64,000 bases of DNA, taken from positions 4,480,149 through 4,544,148 of the forward strand of contig NC_067123.1 in the NCBI RefSeq assembly GCF_021347895.1, in the 5' to 3' direction. The notes below the pieces were generated by a model, which did not search any database, was not told the DNA's origin, and worked only from the letters and a program-made list of their open reading frames with translations. Source of the DNA: Acanthochromis polyacanthus (lineage: Eukaryota > Chordata > Actinopteri > Pomacentridae). Shown in pieces: positions 1-11,016 of the stretch (the stretch's first letter is position 1; each line of letters begins with the position of its first letter). The translations under genes were made by a program, and so were the position numbers.

Positions 1-40
1 TTCTTAAGTATGAAAATTAGCCCAAAAGCTACTCTCAAGT

Positions 41-620
41 CACATGCCTGAGCTCTAGTTGGAGGGCATTAACCACCACAGAAGTCTTTGTCATTAACCT
101 TGCCAGCAAGTTGATTTCTCGCGATACTTGTGAGTTCACAAATCTCTCAAGAAACCATCTTGCTCCGCTCCCGCCTTCACTTTTCGTACAGAACCAAGTT
201 GGTTCGGGCCAATCACGCAGCAGTATTCGTGTGGGGGGCGGGATATCCGGGTGTGACGACAACACCAAGCGCCAGTAGATCAAAACAAACATGGCAACGG
301 AGGACAACAATCGTGTAGATGCTGCTATTAAGTCAGTTTTACTTTGATCACACCATAGCACCTGCGTGCAACCCGATGACGACATATTAAAGTTTGCCGC
401 GATTGGCTAAAAACAAACCTGTCAGAGGCGGGACATACTGTTGCATTGTCCAATCCGTGCCTCTTTCCTCCGAACAGATTTACATGGAGCAGTCCCAGAT
501 TGATATTGTGGAGTACTATCAAGTACTACACAATTATTAATCTGCTATTGCCAGGTTACTTTGTCATGGTACCCCTTTACTAGCTAACCCCCACAATGCT
601 CCAGCTTGCTTAATTATTTG
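41..620 (-). repeat. R1 dispersed repeat copy, interrupted
   Basis: A copy of the R1 family in reverse orientation. The recognisable stretch 'aaccaccacagaagtctttg' ends at 94 and resumes at 559 with 'ggtacc', 'ctagctaac' and 'cccacaatgct'. Uninterrupted copies near 60.1 kb and 63.9 kb show that the two halves were once contiguous. The interruption is the 464-bp insert described separately. Outer limits are approximate because the family ends are not known. Confidence 0.7.
95..558. mobile_element. 464-bp non-autonomous DNA transposon, 9-bp TSD
   Basis: The insert is flanked by an exact 9-bp direct repeat, ctttgtcat, at 86-94 and 559-567. Its ends are imperfect inverted repeats: it begins taaccttgccagcaag, and the reverse complement of its end is taacctggcaatagcag. 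The empty site is known from other R1 copies, which read straight through ctttgtcatggt. Small open frames inside look like chance, and no transposase is present. A 9-bp duplication is typical of Mutator-like elements, but the superfamily is not assigned. The interior contains CG-rich blocks (around 225-265 and 365-440) unlike the AT-rich flanks. Confidence 0.7.
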
Positions 621-2435
621 AAATCTCTCTTCCTTTAAATTCATTTAACTTCTGGTCTGTAATAACAAACATTTGATGAAGCATTTCAGCTGAATATTTC
701 TGCATTAGGAAAATGTCGTGTAGTGTTTTTGATTCTGTCATTCCAGGAGCAAACATCTGGATTAATAGCAGTCACCTATTTATCAATAGGTCTGAATTAA
801 TCCTGATCTCAACCCTGTAAACTGTTGTACTATAAATATAAATTTGAGCAAATTTCTTCAACATTATTGTCTTCTTTTGGTTCAACTTGCTGGATCTGAG
901 GCCACATCTGTGCACATGATATTTGTATCCCCCTTTTTAAATGTGGAATGATGAAACATCTGAATAGAAGATGTCTAACCTGGACGTTCAGAGGGAAACA
1001 AGCTGCTGATGAAGTCTCCCTCCAGAGCTTGGGTCTGTTTTCTGTGGGTCAGTCTGAGGCGTTTACTGCACTGAGAGCTGCAGGACTTCATGAGTGCGTT
1101 TATTGGACGACAGGAATGAAGTTCTAAAAGTCAAAGGGCGTCCAGGATTCATTTCAAAAGACTTCTTCCTCCTCTTTGGAGCTCTGCCAGATGGTGGCGC
1201 CATCACCTAAAATGACCCCAATTAATGAACAGAAGAAAGAAACTGCAGGAAAATATGGGAGGTTTCTGGGAGCAACTCGATGCAAACACAGTGAGGATGC
1301 AGAGAATTAAACATGCACATAACACAAAATTAAATCATCAACCAAGTCACATCATTATGACGCCAAAAGTCGATTTTTAGCTGAATATTCTTGTTGAAAC
1401 TGCCATGAAAAAGAGATTTATTATAATTAACCGCTAATATAATAAATAAATATAGAAAAGGATCTTTTATTGTCTCCCAAACATCATTTCTTTTGCAACA
1501 TTATCCAAAGTTGCACCTATATTTTATTGTTTTTATCACAGATTTGTGATTTTACCTTTTCTAACTTCTAAGTTGCTTAGTTGATTATTGTCTTATGGCT
1601 TTTCATAGTTTTAATTTGAATAATAACATGAATTTGGAATATTTTTTACATTTAGAAACTGTGCAGTATCATTTTTTCATGCTTACAGGCAAAGCTGTGC
1701 ATTAATACTTTTCTATCAGTATTTTTACTCGTGTATTATTTTTCCCGTGACTACTTATGTTTACCTTTATTTTTCCTGGATATTTCTTAATTCTCTTTTG
1801 TTTTAATGCAAATATGTTCCCACTGTGGAACCATTAAAGGCTCACTGCATCATATTCCCTCCATTTACTGTTGATTTATTTCCACTAATATGTCTGGAAA
1901 ATGCAATGAAACTTTAAACGTGCATCCACAGAGACGTTTTCCCATCTAGATATAAAAATAGACCCAGTGGCCTCCTGATCTGCTGTTGTATAATAACAGA
2001 TAGAGAGTGAATGTCAGCTATTCACTGCAGCTTCAGACCTGCTGTTTGTCTCCATCACCTTCGGTCTGATCAGGGTTAGCTTCTCTGTTAGCCGCTAGGT
2101 TTAGCAGCGCAATGCTAACTCACTAGCATTTCTCTTAAAAGATATTCTCTACATATTCTTAAATAAAACGCTTCATAACTCAGCGAAGGATTACTTTGTG
2201 AGCAGAAAAAAAATACAGCCCATGCAGAAAAAATGCAGCCCACAGACATTCTATTAGTATTATATTATTATTTTATCTATTTTGTACATATCAGCAATGT
2301 AAACAATGTTTTTTCAACTTTTTAACAGTGTTCTCTAAAATCAAACATCAGTTCTTGATTTTGTCTGCAAAAATCCATCATTTTACTCAGACGTTTAGCC
2401 TAAAAATGCCCACAACTTGTAGGAAATTCTCCTCA
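621..2435. other. AT-rich intergenic DNA, nothing recognised
   Basis: No convincing coding region, repeat array or RNA gene was seen. Open frames are short and the sequence is AT-rich with homopolymer runs. Confidence 0.5.
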
Positions 2436-3353
2436 TTAAAGCTGCTGTCCGGAGTTTCCGTTTGTTTTCAATTTATGTATCATTTTTTAACAAAGCTTAA
2501 ATGTGTTAGTCTAGTTCGATACTATAATATAAAGTTAGTATAACGCGATATGAAAATTTATTCCTGAGCTCCGCCTTCCTCTCATAGACCCCCATGTTAT
2601 TCCAAAAAGCGCCGATTGCTGCCGACCAATCAAGTTCGAGCTTCAGCTTTGTCATGCTGTCAATCAACGGTTACACGCACAGCAAGCAAGCCCATGCAGA
2701 GGTGGGCGAGCTACGCACTACGCAACTGCGCGCACATTTGTTTTGCTTGTGGAGGAGAGAGCATCAGGGCTCAGCAACTTCCAGAAAAGTTACCAATCCC
2801 ACGGCTTGTCAGGCCAAGAGACTGCAGGACGTTTTTTGGCTCAGGGTGCTCGCGTCGCTCCCCGACCACGGCCTCCATAGCCCGCCTGACGGCTTCGTTT
2901 AGATGCCCGACCTCTGGAGGAAGATGTTGGGGCGTCTGGGACATACTGTTCGTCAGAGGAGTCATGCAATTCTGAACTCTAGATAGAAATAAATAAACAA
3001 TGTAACACATATACACGCGTAAATGCACTAAGTTTGATAAACAACGTCATCCAGAGGGATACACGAGTGTAATCACATATTGAAACTTTACTCGTTCCTC
3101 CTAGCAGATTCATGTTATTTTGGTATTAGGACAAGTTAGACTCAATACAGAATTCTAACGTAATTCCTTTATTATTTACTAAATGTACTAAATGCAGAAG
3201 AGGGGAAAACAGCAAAACAGGCGAGATGCTGCAGCACTCCGGGCACTTCTCTCATGTACTGCACGCGTGCACAAATAAAGGGGCGAAATCAGAGGGAGGG
3301 ACCAACAGTGTTTGGGGAGACGCTGCGATTCAAACTCCGGACAGCAGCTTTAA
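2436..3353. mobile_element. TTAA-flanked non-autonomous DNA transposon
   Basis: The element is bounded by inverted repeats. The left end after TTAA (2436-2439) is agctgctgtccggagttt, and the right end is its exact reverse complement followed by TTAA (3350-3353). TTAA target duplications are typical of piggyBac and Kolobok/T2-type elements. The outer TTAAAG start resembles T2/Kolobok MITEs more than the CCC start of piggyBac, so Kolobok-like is an inference. The interior (2550-3000) is richer in CG than the surroundings. Three overlapping frames there are open on both strands, but none looks like a transposase. Confidence 0.65.
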
Positions 3354-3670
3354 AGGCTGGTAAAGACATGAATATTAAATAAACATCAATATTATTTCTG
3401 TAAACACATGATGGGAACAATGTCGCAAAAAAATCTGGCCATAAATTGGATTAAATTATTGTCTAATTAAAGAACTCAAAGGGTTTTGAGCTCATTCAGA
3501 CTCATTTCCTGAACTAAATTATGCTCATCGACCAACCAAAATCCTATAATAAGCCAATAAAACCCTTAAGAAAGGAGGAATGAACGTAGAGAATTACTGA
3601 ACGCATTCAGAAACGTACGAGCATCAAACAAACTGATTGCAGAAAAAAATAAAATCACAACTTTTTCAGC
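3354..3670. other. Intergenic spacer, nothing recognised
   Basis: AT-rich sequence between two transposons. No feature is supported. Confidence 0.4.
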
Positions 3671-4190
3671 TTAAACCCTCCTGTTGTCCTCATTTATGAG
3701 GACCAAAAATATTGTTTCCTTGTCTGAAAAAAATCCAAAAATTCAGCAAAAAAAAATCCCAGAATTTCTGAAAATTTGCAAAACCTTCTGGAAGAAAATT
3801 CCAATAATTTCATAAAAGCTTCATTTAAAAAAAAAACATTATTTGGTGATAAAATTCTTGTAAATATTTTCCAAAAAATGAGAAAAAATTAAAAAAAAAT
3901 CCTAAAAATATCTAAAGTCATTACATACATATCAGTAAAACTTCTAATATTTTCTTAAGAACATTCACAAAAAAAATCAACCAAAATCCAGCGAAATTTG
4001 CTGGATTTTGGTTGATTTTTATGTGAATGTTCTTAAAGAAACATTTTTAAAATTTCTTTTTTCCACCCAAAAATGTTCGGCGATTTCCCAAAAAGGTTGA
4101 AAATCTGGACTTCCGAAGTTTCACTGTTAAAATATTTATTTCCACATTTTAAAGCGGCTCAATTTGACCCACAGGACAACATGATTTTCC
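3671..4190. mobile_element. piggyBac-like MITE, right end decayed
   Basis: It starts with TTAA followed by accctcctgttgtcctc, a terminal sequence common in fish piggyBac-type MITEs. Near the right end, tttgacccacaggacaac is the expected inverted counterpart, but the last bases and the TTAA have decayed, so the right limit is approximate. The body is A-rich with many AAAATTC-type runs. A strong internal hairpin is listed separately. Confidence 0.6.
3955..4036. repeat. Near-perfect 82-bp palindrome in the MITE
   Basis: The left arm starts ttaagaacattcac and the right arm ends gtgaatgttcttaa. The inner stems ccaaaatccagc and gctggattttgg enclose a short gaaattt loop. Arms of about 37 nt pair almost completely. 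Confidence 0.85.
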
Positions 4191-4795
4191 AGGCAACAGG
4201 TTCAGAGGTAAACTTCACTTTAGCTGCCAAAATAAAAGCATTTCGAGTCTTTCTGCAGCGATAACAGCACAGATCCTAAACGTAAAATAAAACGCTCAAT
4301 CATAAACCGGAGTCGCTCCGCCGGCTTCAAATTACGGAAAACATTACAGCTTTATCACTGCAGGTCATCGCCTCTGAACGAGTCCGGCCTTAATCAAAGC
4401 GTAATTTACGACTTTCCTCGGCGTGACTCACAACGACAATATTTTCAAACACGCTGCCAGAATTTCAAATCGGCCTTCGAAGACAAATCGCCTCCGAGGT
4501 CTGAGGTGGAGCTCTGAGCGTCCTGCAGGTCTGGAACTCATTTCAGGTCTCAGATAAGGACATGAGTCGCGCTTTAGCAGGAGTTTGCTGCACAAAGAGC
4601 TCATTGAACCTCCAGAACAGAAGATGACACGACCTCAACGCTTAAAGAGACGTTTTCTTTAAGCAGCTCTGAAGGTTTGAGCAGTTTACAGCTCAGGTAT
4701 GTGGTCAGAGAAGAAGGAACAGAACCCAGCAGTGAGGTGAAATGAAGGAGCTGAACTGACATCAGATTTATTCAGCTGCACTGGAGGGTAGACGC
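4191..4795. other. Intergenic DNA, nothing recognised
   Basis: More complex sequence than its flanks, with no open frame, repeat or RNA signature that can be named. Confidence 0.4.
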
Positions 4796-6530
4796 ATGGC
4801 AGGACTACCCCAAAGATTCAAAATCAGCACAAAATTACCACAAACAAGGACCAAAATTGCCACAAAGAGACAAAACTACCCCAAAAGGTGCAAATTCGAA
4901 AGCAAAAACATGCAAAATTACCACAAAAGGACCAATATCACCGTAAAGACACATAAAAGCACCACAAAACAGGTGAAATTGTAACAAAAACTCAAAATAG
5001 TCGCAGCCCAAACTACCACAATGAGACACAAAAGCACCATAACACAGGCAAGATTGTGATTAAAAACTCAAAATTATCACAAGAAACATGAAAAATCACA
5101 ACGGCAAAGGCAGGAAATTACCACAAATCACCAAATCAGCAATAAAAAGGGAAAACTACCCTGAAAGATTCAAATTTGGCACAAATACATGCAAAATCAG
5201 CACAAAATTATCACAAAAAGACACAAGTTCACCTTAAAGATAGGCAAAACTACCTTGAAAGATTAAATTTGCCAACAAAAAGACACAAAATCACACCACA
5301 GCACCGCAGAACAGGTCAAGTTTTGACAAAAACTCACAATCATCACAAAAACCATTACAAATAACTATGGAAAAGATCAAAATTACCATGAAAAGACATA
5401 AAACTTCGACAAAAGGAGCAAAACTGTCCTGAAAGATTCAAATTTGACAGCAAAAACATGCAAAATTACCATAAAATGGACCAAAATGACCACTAAACAG
5501 CTGAAACTGTAACAAAAGAATTTTAAAAAAAACACGCAATTAACAAAACTGGCCAAAATCACCACAAAAGGCCCACAATTATAACAAACCCATAGTCGTC
5601 ACAAGAAGAGTCACACAACCCAAAGTCTCAAAAAACATTTAAAATCACCACAAAAATGCCAAAAATTACCACAAAAAGACACAAAACCAAAACAAAAAAA
5701 AGGCAAAACTACTATGAAATAGATTCAAATTCAACAAAAACATGCAAAATCACAACAAAAACACTCCATAAACAGGAAAAGCTACCCTGAAAGATTCAAA
5801 TTTACCAACCAAAACATGCAAACAACCACAAAAAGGACCAAAATTACCACAAAAAGGACCAAAATCAGCATAAAAAACGAGAAAACTGCCTTAAAAGATA
5901 TAAAGTCCTGAGCCAAAACATGCAAAATTACCACAAAAAGGACCAAAATTACCACAAAAAGGACCAAAACCACTGCAAACATATTCAAAACTATCCTGAA
6001 AGACATAATTTGTCAACCAAAGCATGCAAATAACCACAGAAAGGACCAAAATCACCATAAAAAGCGACAAAACTGTCTTGTAAGATTCAAATTCCTGAAC
6101 CAAAACATGCAAAATTACAACAAAACAGACCAAAATTACCTCAAAAAGACACAAAACCATAACAAAAAAAGCAAAACTACCCTGAAAATTTTAAATTTGC
6201 CAGCCAAAACATACAAAATAGCCACAAAACACGTGAAATTGCGACAAAAACTCAAAATTGTCACAAAACATCCAAACAACCACAGAAGGGACCAAAATCA
6301 GCATCAAACGTGGCAAAACTGCCTTGAAAGATTCAAATTTGTCAACCAAAACGTGCAAGATTACTACAAAAAGGACTAAAATCACCACAAAAAGAGCCAA
6401 AACTACCCTGAAAGATTGAAATTTCCAAGTGAAAACATGCAAAATCACCACAATAAGGACCAAAATTACCACAGAACAGGTGAAGAAATTCCAAATGGTC
6501 ACACAAAGCCATGAGAACTCGCTGCAGAAA
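4796..6530 (-). repeat. ACCACAAAA-type degenerate tandem array
   Basis: About 1.7 kb of imperfect tandem units. Two motifs alternate: accacaaaaaggaccaaaat, and an anchor close to ctgaaagattcaaattt followed by aaaacatgcaaaatta. The anchor recurs at roughly 85-130 bp spacing (for example near 5160, 5430, 5786, 6323 and 6408). The array is strongly strand-asymmetric (A+C on the + strand). The many open frames, Lys/Gln/Asn-rich on + and Phe/Val/Leu-rich on -, are by-products of the missing stop codons. It is the same array that accompanies family B cores further on. Confidence 0.85.
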
Positions 6531-7139
6531 AGCTGCAGATGTACGAGTTTGTCATGTCGGAGCCTCAGGCCTCCATCATTCAGCAGACAGACACTGATCA
6601 CACGTTTAATCCCAGCTGCTCGGGGTTCCAGACGTCTGATTCAACCTTCTCCACGGATCCTGTGATCAGGACTCGGTCGTCTGCAGCTCCACGCCAAATC
6701 AAACATCTCCTTTAGGTGGACTGTTCAGACCTGAGCAGCTAATTGAGCTTAATACCGAGCAGCTGTGCTCCAGTAATTCCACATAAACACAGGAAGTCAC
6801 ACTCTGGACGTGACTTCCTCCCTGAATCAGGAGAAGAGTGTCGTTGAGGAAGCGTAAAGGGAGCCTGGTTAATGGAACATGATGGGCCGCGGTGCTTTGT
6901 GTTTGCTTTGTTTTTACTGAGTTCCATCCCAGAGGAGCCTTCAGACTGATGAGGAGGTGCAGCCGCTTCACTGTGACATGAAGCATAAACCTGAAACTAC
7001 ATCATCTTCCACCTGGATGGAGAGACGTTTACACCAACAACATGGAGGAAGAAAGCTGGAGAAGTTCTCTGAGGCTGAGAAATGATGGAAAAAGTCAGTA
7101 AAAGTGACAAACATGGAGTGGTTTCTCATGTGTTTGAGA
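6531..7139 (+). repeat. Duplicated flank block with short B-core remnant
   Basis: Positions 6845-6995 share a directly repeated block with 9395-9560 (gggagcctg, ttaatggaa, gactgatgaggagg, cattaacctg-like). Positions 6973-7110 match the reverse complement of about 12780-12930 (aaactacatcatct, ccacctg, acatggag). At 7075-7110 the B-core string gaaatgatggaaaaagtc is present. No gene is supported. Confidence 0.55.
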
Positions 7140-7411
7140 CAATTTGGGGGTTTTGCTGCAGTTTCACCTGTTTGGTGGTGCTTTTGTGTGTTTTTGTTGT
7201 GATTTTGGTCCTTTCTGTGGGGATTTTGTGTGTCTGTGGTCATTTTGGTCCTTTTAGTTGTGATTTTGTGTGTTTTTGTCTCAAGTAGAACTTTCCAGGG
7301 TAGTTTTGTCTCTTTGTAGTGGTTTTTATATCTTTCTGTGGTGATTTTGTGTCTCTTTGTGGTGATTTTTGCATGTTGTTGAATTAGAATCTTATAGTTT
7401 TCCCTCTTTTA

Positions 7412-8032
7412 GGGGCCGTTTACATGAGGACGCTTGCAGGTAAAAACGTCAAACTATTTCAACAAAACACCCTACCGTTTATACGAGGACGGCGTTTTGG
7501 GGGCGTAAAAACGCAAAAATTTGAAACCGGCCTCCAGAGTGGAAAAGTAGAAAACGCTCCGCCGTTACGTTTCCGTCTAAACAGCAAAACGCAAAACTTT
7601 GCCGAGATCTGACCACGTCGCGTACACGATTACGTCACATACGTGCGCCGGTGCTTTGGTTTGCCGGCCGGTACAAGGAAGTAAACAAAGATGTGTGATT
7701 AATTCCGTCCTTCGTACCTTCAAGCAACTCTGGCAGCTCTATGTACACTACAGGAGTCGTACCAACAAACGTACAGAATCTGTACAGATTCCATTCATGA
7801 ACATTTACCGCGGCGGAGATCCAAAAAGGGAGATAGTAAGCATGCGCGTAGACATGGCAGAGTTTTATCACAGCGCCACCTAGCTGCCTGGCATGCATAT
7901 CCAATCGAATTCCACACACTATAGAGTCACCGTATAGACGCAGATTTCCTTCAAAACCGCTTGTCTAAATGTGAAATGACAAGACGCCACTTTTGCGTTT
8001 TCTGTTAAAATGGTCCTCGTGTAAACGTAGCC
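7412..8032 (+). mobile_element. PIF/Harbinger-type non-autonomous element, copy 1
   Basis: The 621-bp element begins ggggccgtttacatgaggac and its end reads, in reverse complement, ggctacgtttacacgaggac. It is flanked by the 3-bp duplication TTA (7409-7411 and 8033-8035). The empty site ctttttagtggtgatttt occurs intact in the related array near 10.35 kb. A 3-bp TWA duplication and GGG ends fit PIF/Harbinger. The element is nearly identical, in inverted orientation, to 33411-34023. Both copies keep a frame of about 93 codons open on one strand. No transposase or Myb-like domain was recognised. Confidence 0.8.
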
Positions 8033-8153
8033 TTAGTGGGGATCTTGTGAAACTTTTCAGCCTTTATGTAGTGATTTCATTTTTTTTTTTTTTTTGTGAC
8101 AATTTTTTTTTCACAATTCTGCCCGTTTTTTTGGCTTTTTCTTTGGTGGTTTC

Positions 8154-9069
8154 CAGGCCCGGACTGGCAATCGGGAGAGGCGGGACTTTTCCCGGTGGCC
8201 TGCCTCCTTATTGGCCTGCCTGCAGAGGCCAGCCACGGACTGGCAGGCCAATGAAAAGAATTGATCGGCTTTTTGGCAGACAGGCCAGAGACAGCAGCTA
8301 GAAGCCTTACAGAGGACACGCCCACCCTCCTGTCACTCACACAAAGCAAGCGCTCTGAGCTGATTGGTTAGTTGCTTTATGGCCCGCCCCTTCATAGCGA
8401 GAAGGCACTGCATGCACTGCAGAGCGGTGATATGAGAGTGAGGCGAGAGAGTGGAAGGAGCGAAGATTATGGAGCACTCTTACTTCAAGTAAGTTTACAA
8501 ACGGTCGGTTCTTCTCACAAATGCATCATCAGACTTTAAAGGCCAAAATATAATAAAAAAACGTCTGGCCCAAATAAGTTCCACAGGTGTCAGGTGGGTT
8601 GCAGGAAGCCTGAAAACGTTTGAGACCCCCTCTTCAGGTAGGATAGGCAGTTGACTTACAATTTTCAGTTACAAAATGAACATTGGTGTTTGCATATACT
8701 ATTAGCTATGACCAGCTGACATCTAAATGATTTGCTGACAAAATAATATATCTTTTTTTAATTCCACATGTTATATAAATAATAGGAAAAGGAAAACATT
8801 GGAAAAATTGGTGAGGGTAGTGAAGAGATTACAGAAGAGAAAAGTACTGGACTGTATGGAGCTGTCGTTATGGTTGTGTTTAATAGACTTACTGTCTGTT
8901 TAGTAGTGTTGTAATTGCTATAACATAACTGTAAAAGGCATATTTTTGGAAGGAAAAAAAAAACAACATTTTGGTGCATTATCCCACGTGACACAACCCT
9001 TGCGGTGGCGGAAGTGGCCTGACTGATTGGAAATCTCCCGGCCTGAATTTCTTTCCCAGTCCGGCCCTG
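8154..9069 (+). mobile_element. hAT-type non-autonomous element with exon remnant
   Basis: The 916-bp element begins caggcccggactgg and ends ccagtccggccctg, an inverted repeat with one mismatch. It is flanked by an exact 8-bp duplication, gtggtttc (8146-8153 and 9070-9077), as expected for hAT. Inside, a GC-rich stretch leads to ATG at 8469 and, six codons on, a perfect donor-like GTAAGT at 8489. This could be the first exon of the parent transposase gene, which is inference. The rest is AT-rich with no transposase. Confidence 0.82.
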
Positions 9070-9230
9070 GTGGTTTCACATGATTTTACTGGCAAATTTC
9101 AATGTTTCATGGTAACTTAGCCCGTTTTTCTAGTAATTTTGCATGTTTTTGTTGGTGAATTTGAACATTTCAGAATAGTTTTGCCTCTTATTGTGGTGAT
9201 TTTGTGTCCTGTCATTTTCTGCCAGATCTG

Positions 9231-10310
9231 AAAGAGAAATAAAATCTTTGTGTAAAAAAAATTCTGCAGACTAAAATAATTTAATGGTCCAGTTTCTTTT
9301 CTGTGTCCAGGTTTTTGGCGTTATGATTTTTCAGCACCAGATGGAGGTGAAGCTGTTGTTGCTGCTGCTTATAGTAAAGATTATAAAGCATTTAGCAAAC
9401 ACAAAGGGAGCCTGTTTAATGGAATATGATGTGCGATAGCTTATTTTTTTATACGTTTTGTTTTGACTGTAACCACTAACTGATGAGCTCAGTCCCAGAG
9501 GAGCAGTTCAGACTGATGAGGAGGTTTCACTTTTACATGAGGCATTAACCTGTGACAGAATCAATTAATCTGCATCAGGATGAATGGATTCCATGTGCTG
9601 CTCGGCTGTTGGTAATAACAGAACATGAAGGAGAAATAAAAGACCACTCCATTAAATAACCTGATCACACCTCAGGGACACAGTTCAAATGAATTCAACA
9701 CCTGAGAGCAGAAAGACGTCGACTCTTAAAGGAATATAACGGGATCGGATGGCATCTGAAGGTGTTGTTGGGTCACTGTGGTTTTTCTAAGGTTGTATTT
9801 GAAGAATGAAGGCTGCAGGATTTCACAGGTTTCATCAAATGAGGCCTAAAAATGTGTCGTACCATAATAAAAGATCCAAAGAAACCAAACTATTGGTAGA
9901 TTTACTGATTGGATTATTTAGAATATAGATTGATATATCAAACAAAATGCCTGTTTCCATCTGCCTGTAAAGTCCGTGTTTATGTCAGTCTTTAGTTTTC
10001 AATGACTCCTAGAAGAACTTTCTATAAAGGAATCATTGAAACATGTGATTTGGTTCTTTCTTTATGAAAGGCCTTCAGGAAATATGGTTACAAAAAATAT
10101 GCATACAGCAACTTAAATGACCAGTTTTACTGATGTATAAAGTTGTTAATCATATTTTCTTAGTTTCATGGTCGCTTAACTTCTCCTGAGTGATTCCAGT
10201 TGACTACAGCTGCTGACTCCTCTGAGCTGATTTGAGTAGAACCCGGTAGATCCACTCATAAACTCAAACACTACAGTGGGAAAGTCTGAATGTGTTTCGG
10301 TTCTTCCATA
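9231..10310. other. Intergenic DNA with one duplicated block
   Basis: Positions 9395-9560 are the direct counterpart of 6845-6995. The rest shows no gene, RNA or transposon signature. Confidence 0.4.
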
Positions 10311-10805
10311 GCTTCATGAAAAATCTCCCAAATTTGAATCTTTCAGGGTAGTTTTCCTCTTTTTAGTGGTGATTTTGTATCTTCTTGTGGTCATTTTTGG
10401 CCTGTTCTGTGGTGATTTTGTATGTTTCTTGTGATAGTTTTGAGTTTTTATCACAATCTTGCCTGTGTTGTGGTGGTTTTGTGTCTCATTGCGGTACTTT
10501 GGGCTGTTTTTGTGGTAATTTTGCATATTTTTGCTGCCAAATTTTAATCTTTCAGGGTAGTTTTGTCTCCTGTTGTGGTAATTTGTGTTTTTTTGTTGTT
10601 TTTTTATGGTGATTTTATGTCTTTTTGGCCTTTTCTGGAGTGATTTCACATGTTCTTCTGAGAATTTTGAATTTTTGTTGTAATTGAAGCTGTTTTGTGG
10701 TGCTTTTGTGTCTCTGTTTGAGGTGCTTTTGGTCTTTTTTTTAATGGCAATTTTGCATGTTTTTGCTGCCAAATTTGAATGTTTCAGGGTAGTTTTCTTT
10801 CTTTC
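10311..10805 (+). repeat. TTTTGTGGT-type tandem array
   Basis: The same family as at 4.8-6.5 kb on the opposite strand: aaatttgaatctttcagggt anchors at 10330, 10540 and 10780 separated by ttttgtggtgattttgtg-like units. The Lys/Asn-rich minus-strand frame of 152 codons is an artefact of base composition. Confidence 0.85.
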
Positions 10806-10926
10806 CCATGTACCCTCGTGTCAAGCTAACATTTCAGAAATATCTTCATAAATATCCATATTTTATGCTGTAGAAATTCAAGATTTAGGTTTTACATTTC
10901 AATATTTCACACTTAGAGTTGTCAAA

Positions 10927-10927
<1 letters not shown>

Positions 10928-11014
<87 letters not shown>
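10928..11014. repeat. (TG)n microsatellite
   Basis: An uninterrupted TG dinucleotide run of 87 bp. Confidence 0.98.

Positions 11015-11016
<2 letters not shown>

Larger units (their letters stand above)
7140..9230 (+). repeat. TTTTGTGGT-type array split by two transposons
   Basis: Three array pieces (7140-7411, 8033-8153 and 9070-9230) share the units ttttgtgtgtttttgt and tggtgattttgtg, the complement of the ACCACAAAA array. Removing the inserts 7412-8032 and 8154-9069 makes the array continuous. Its orientation agrees with the + strand B-core remnant at 7075. Confidence 0.75.

Noticed and set aside
4796..6665. Open frames on both strands in the ACCACAAAA array (Lys/Asn-rich and Phe/Val-rich)
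   Set aside because: They reflect base composition of a degenerate minisatellite. There is no start context, domain or conservation between units.
7599..7919. 94-codon frames on both strands of the Harbinger-type element as genes
   Set aside because: The two copies share them only because the elements are near-identical. No transposase or Myb domain is visible.
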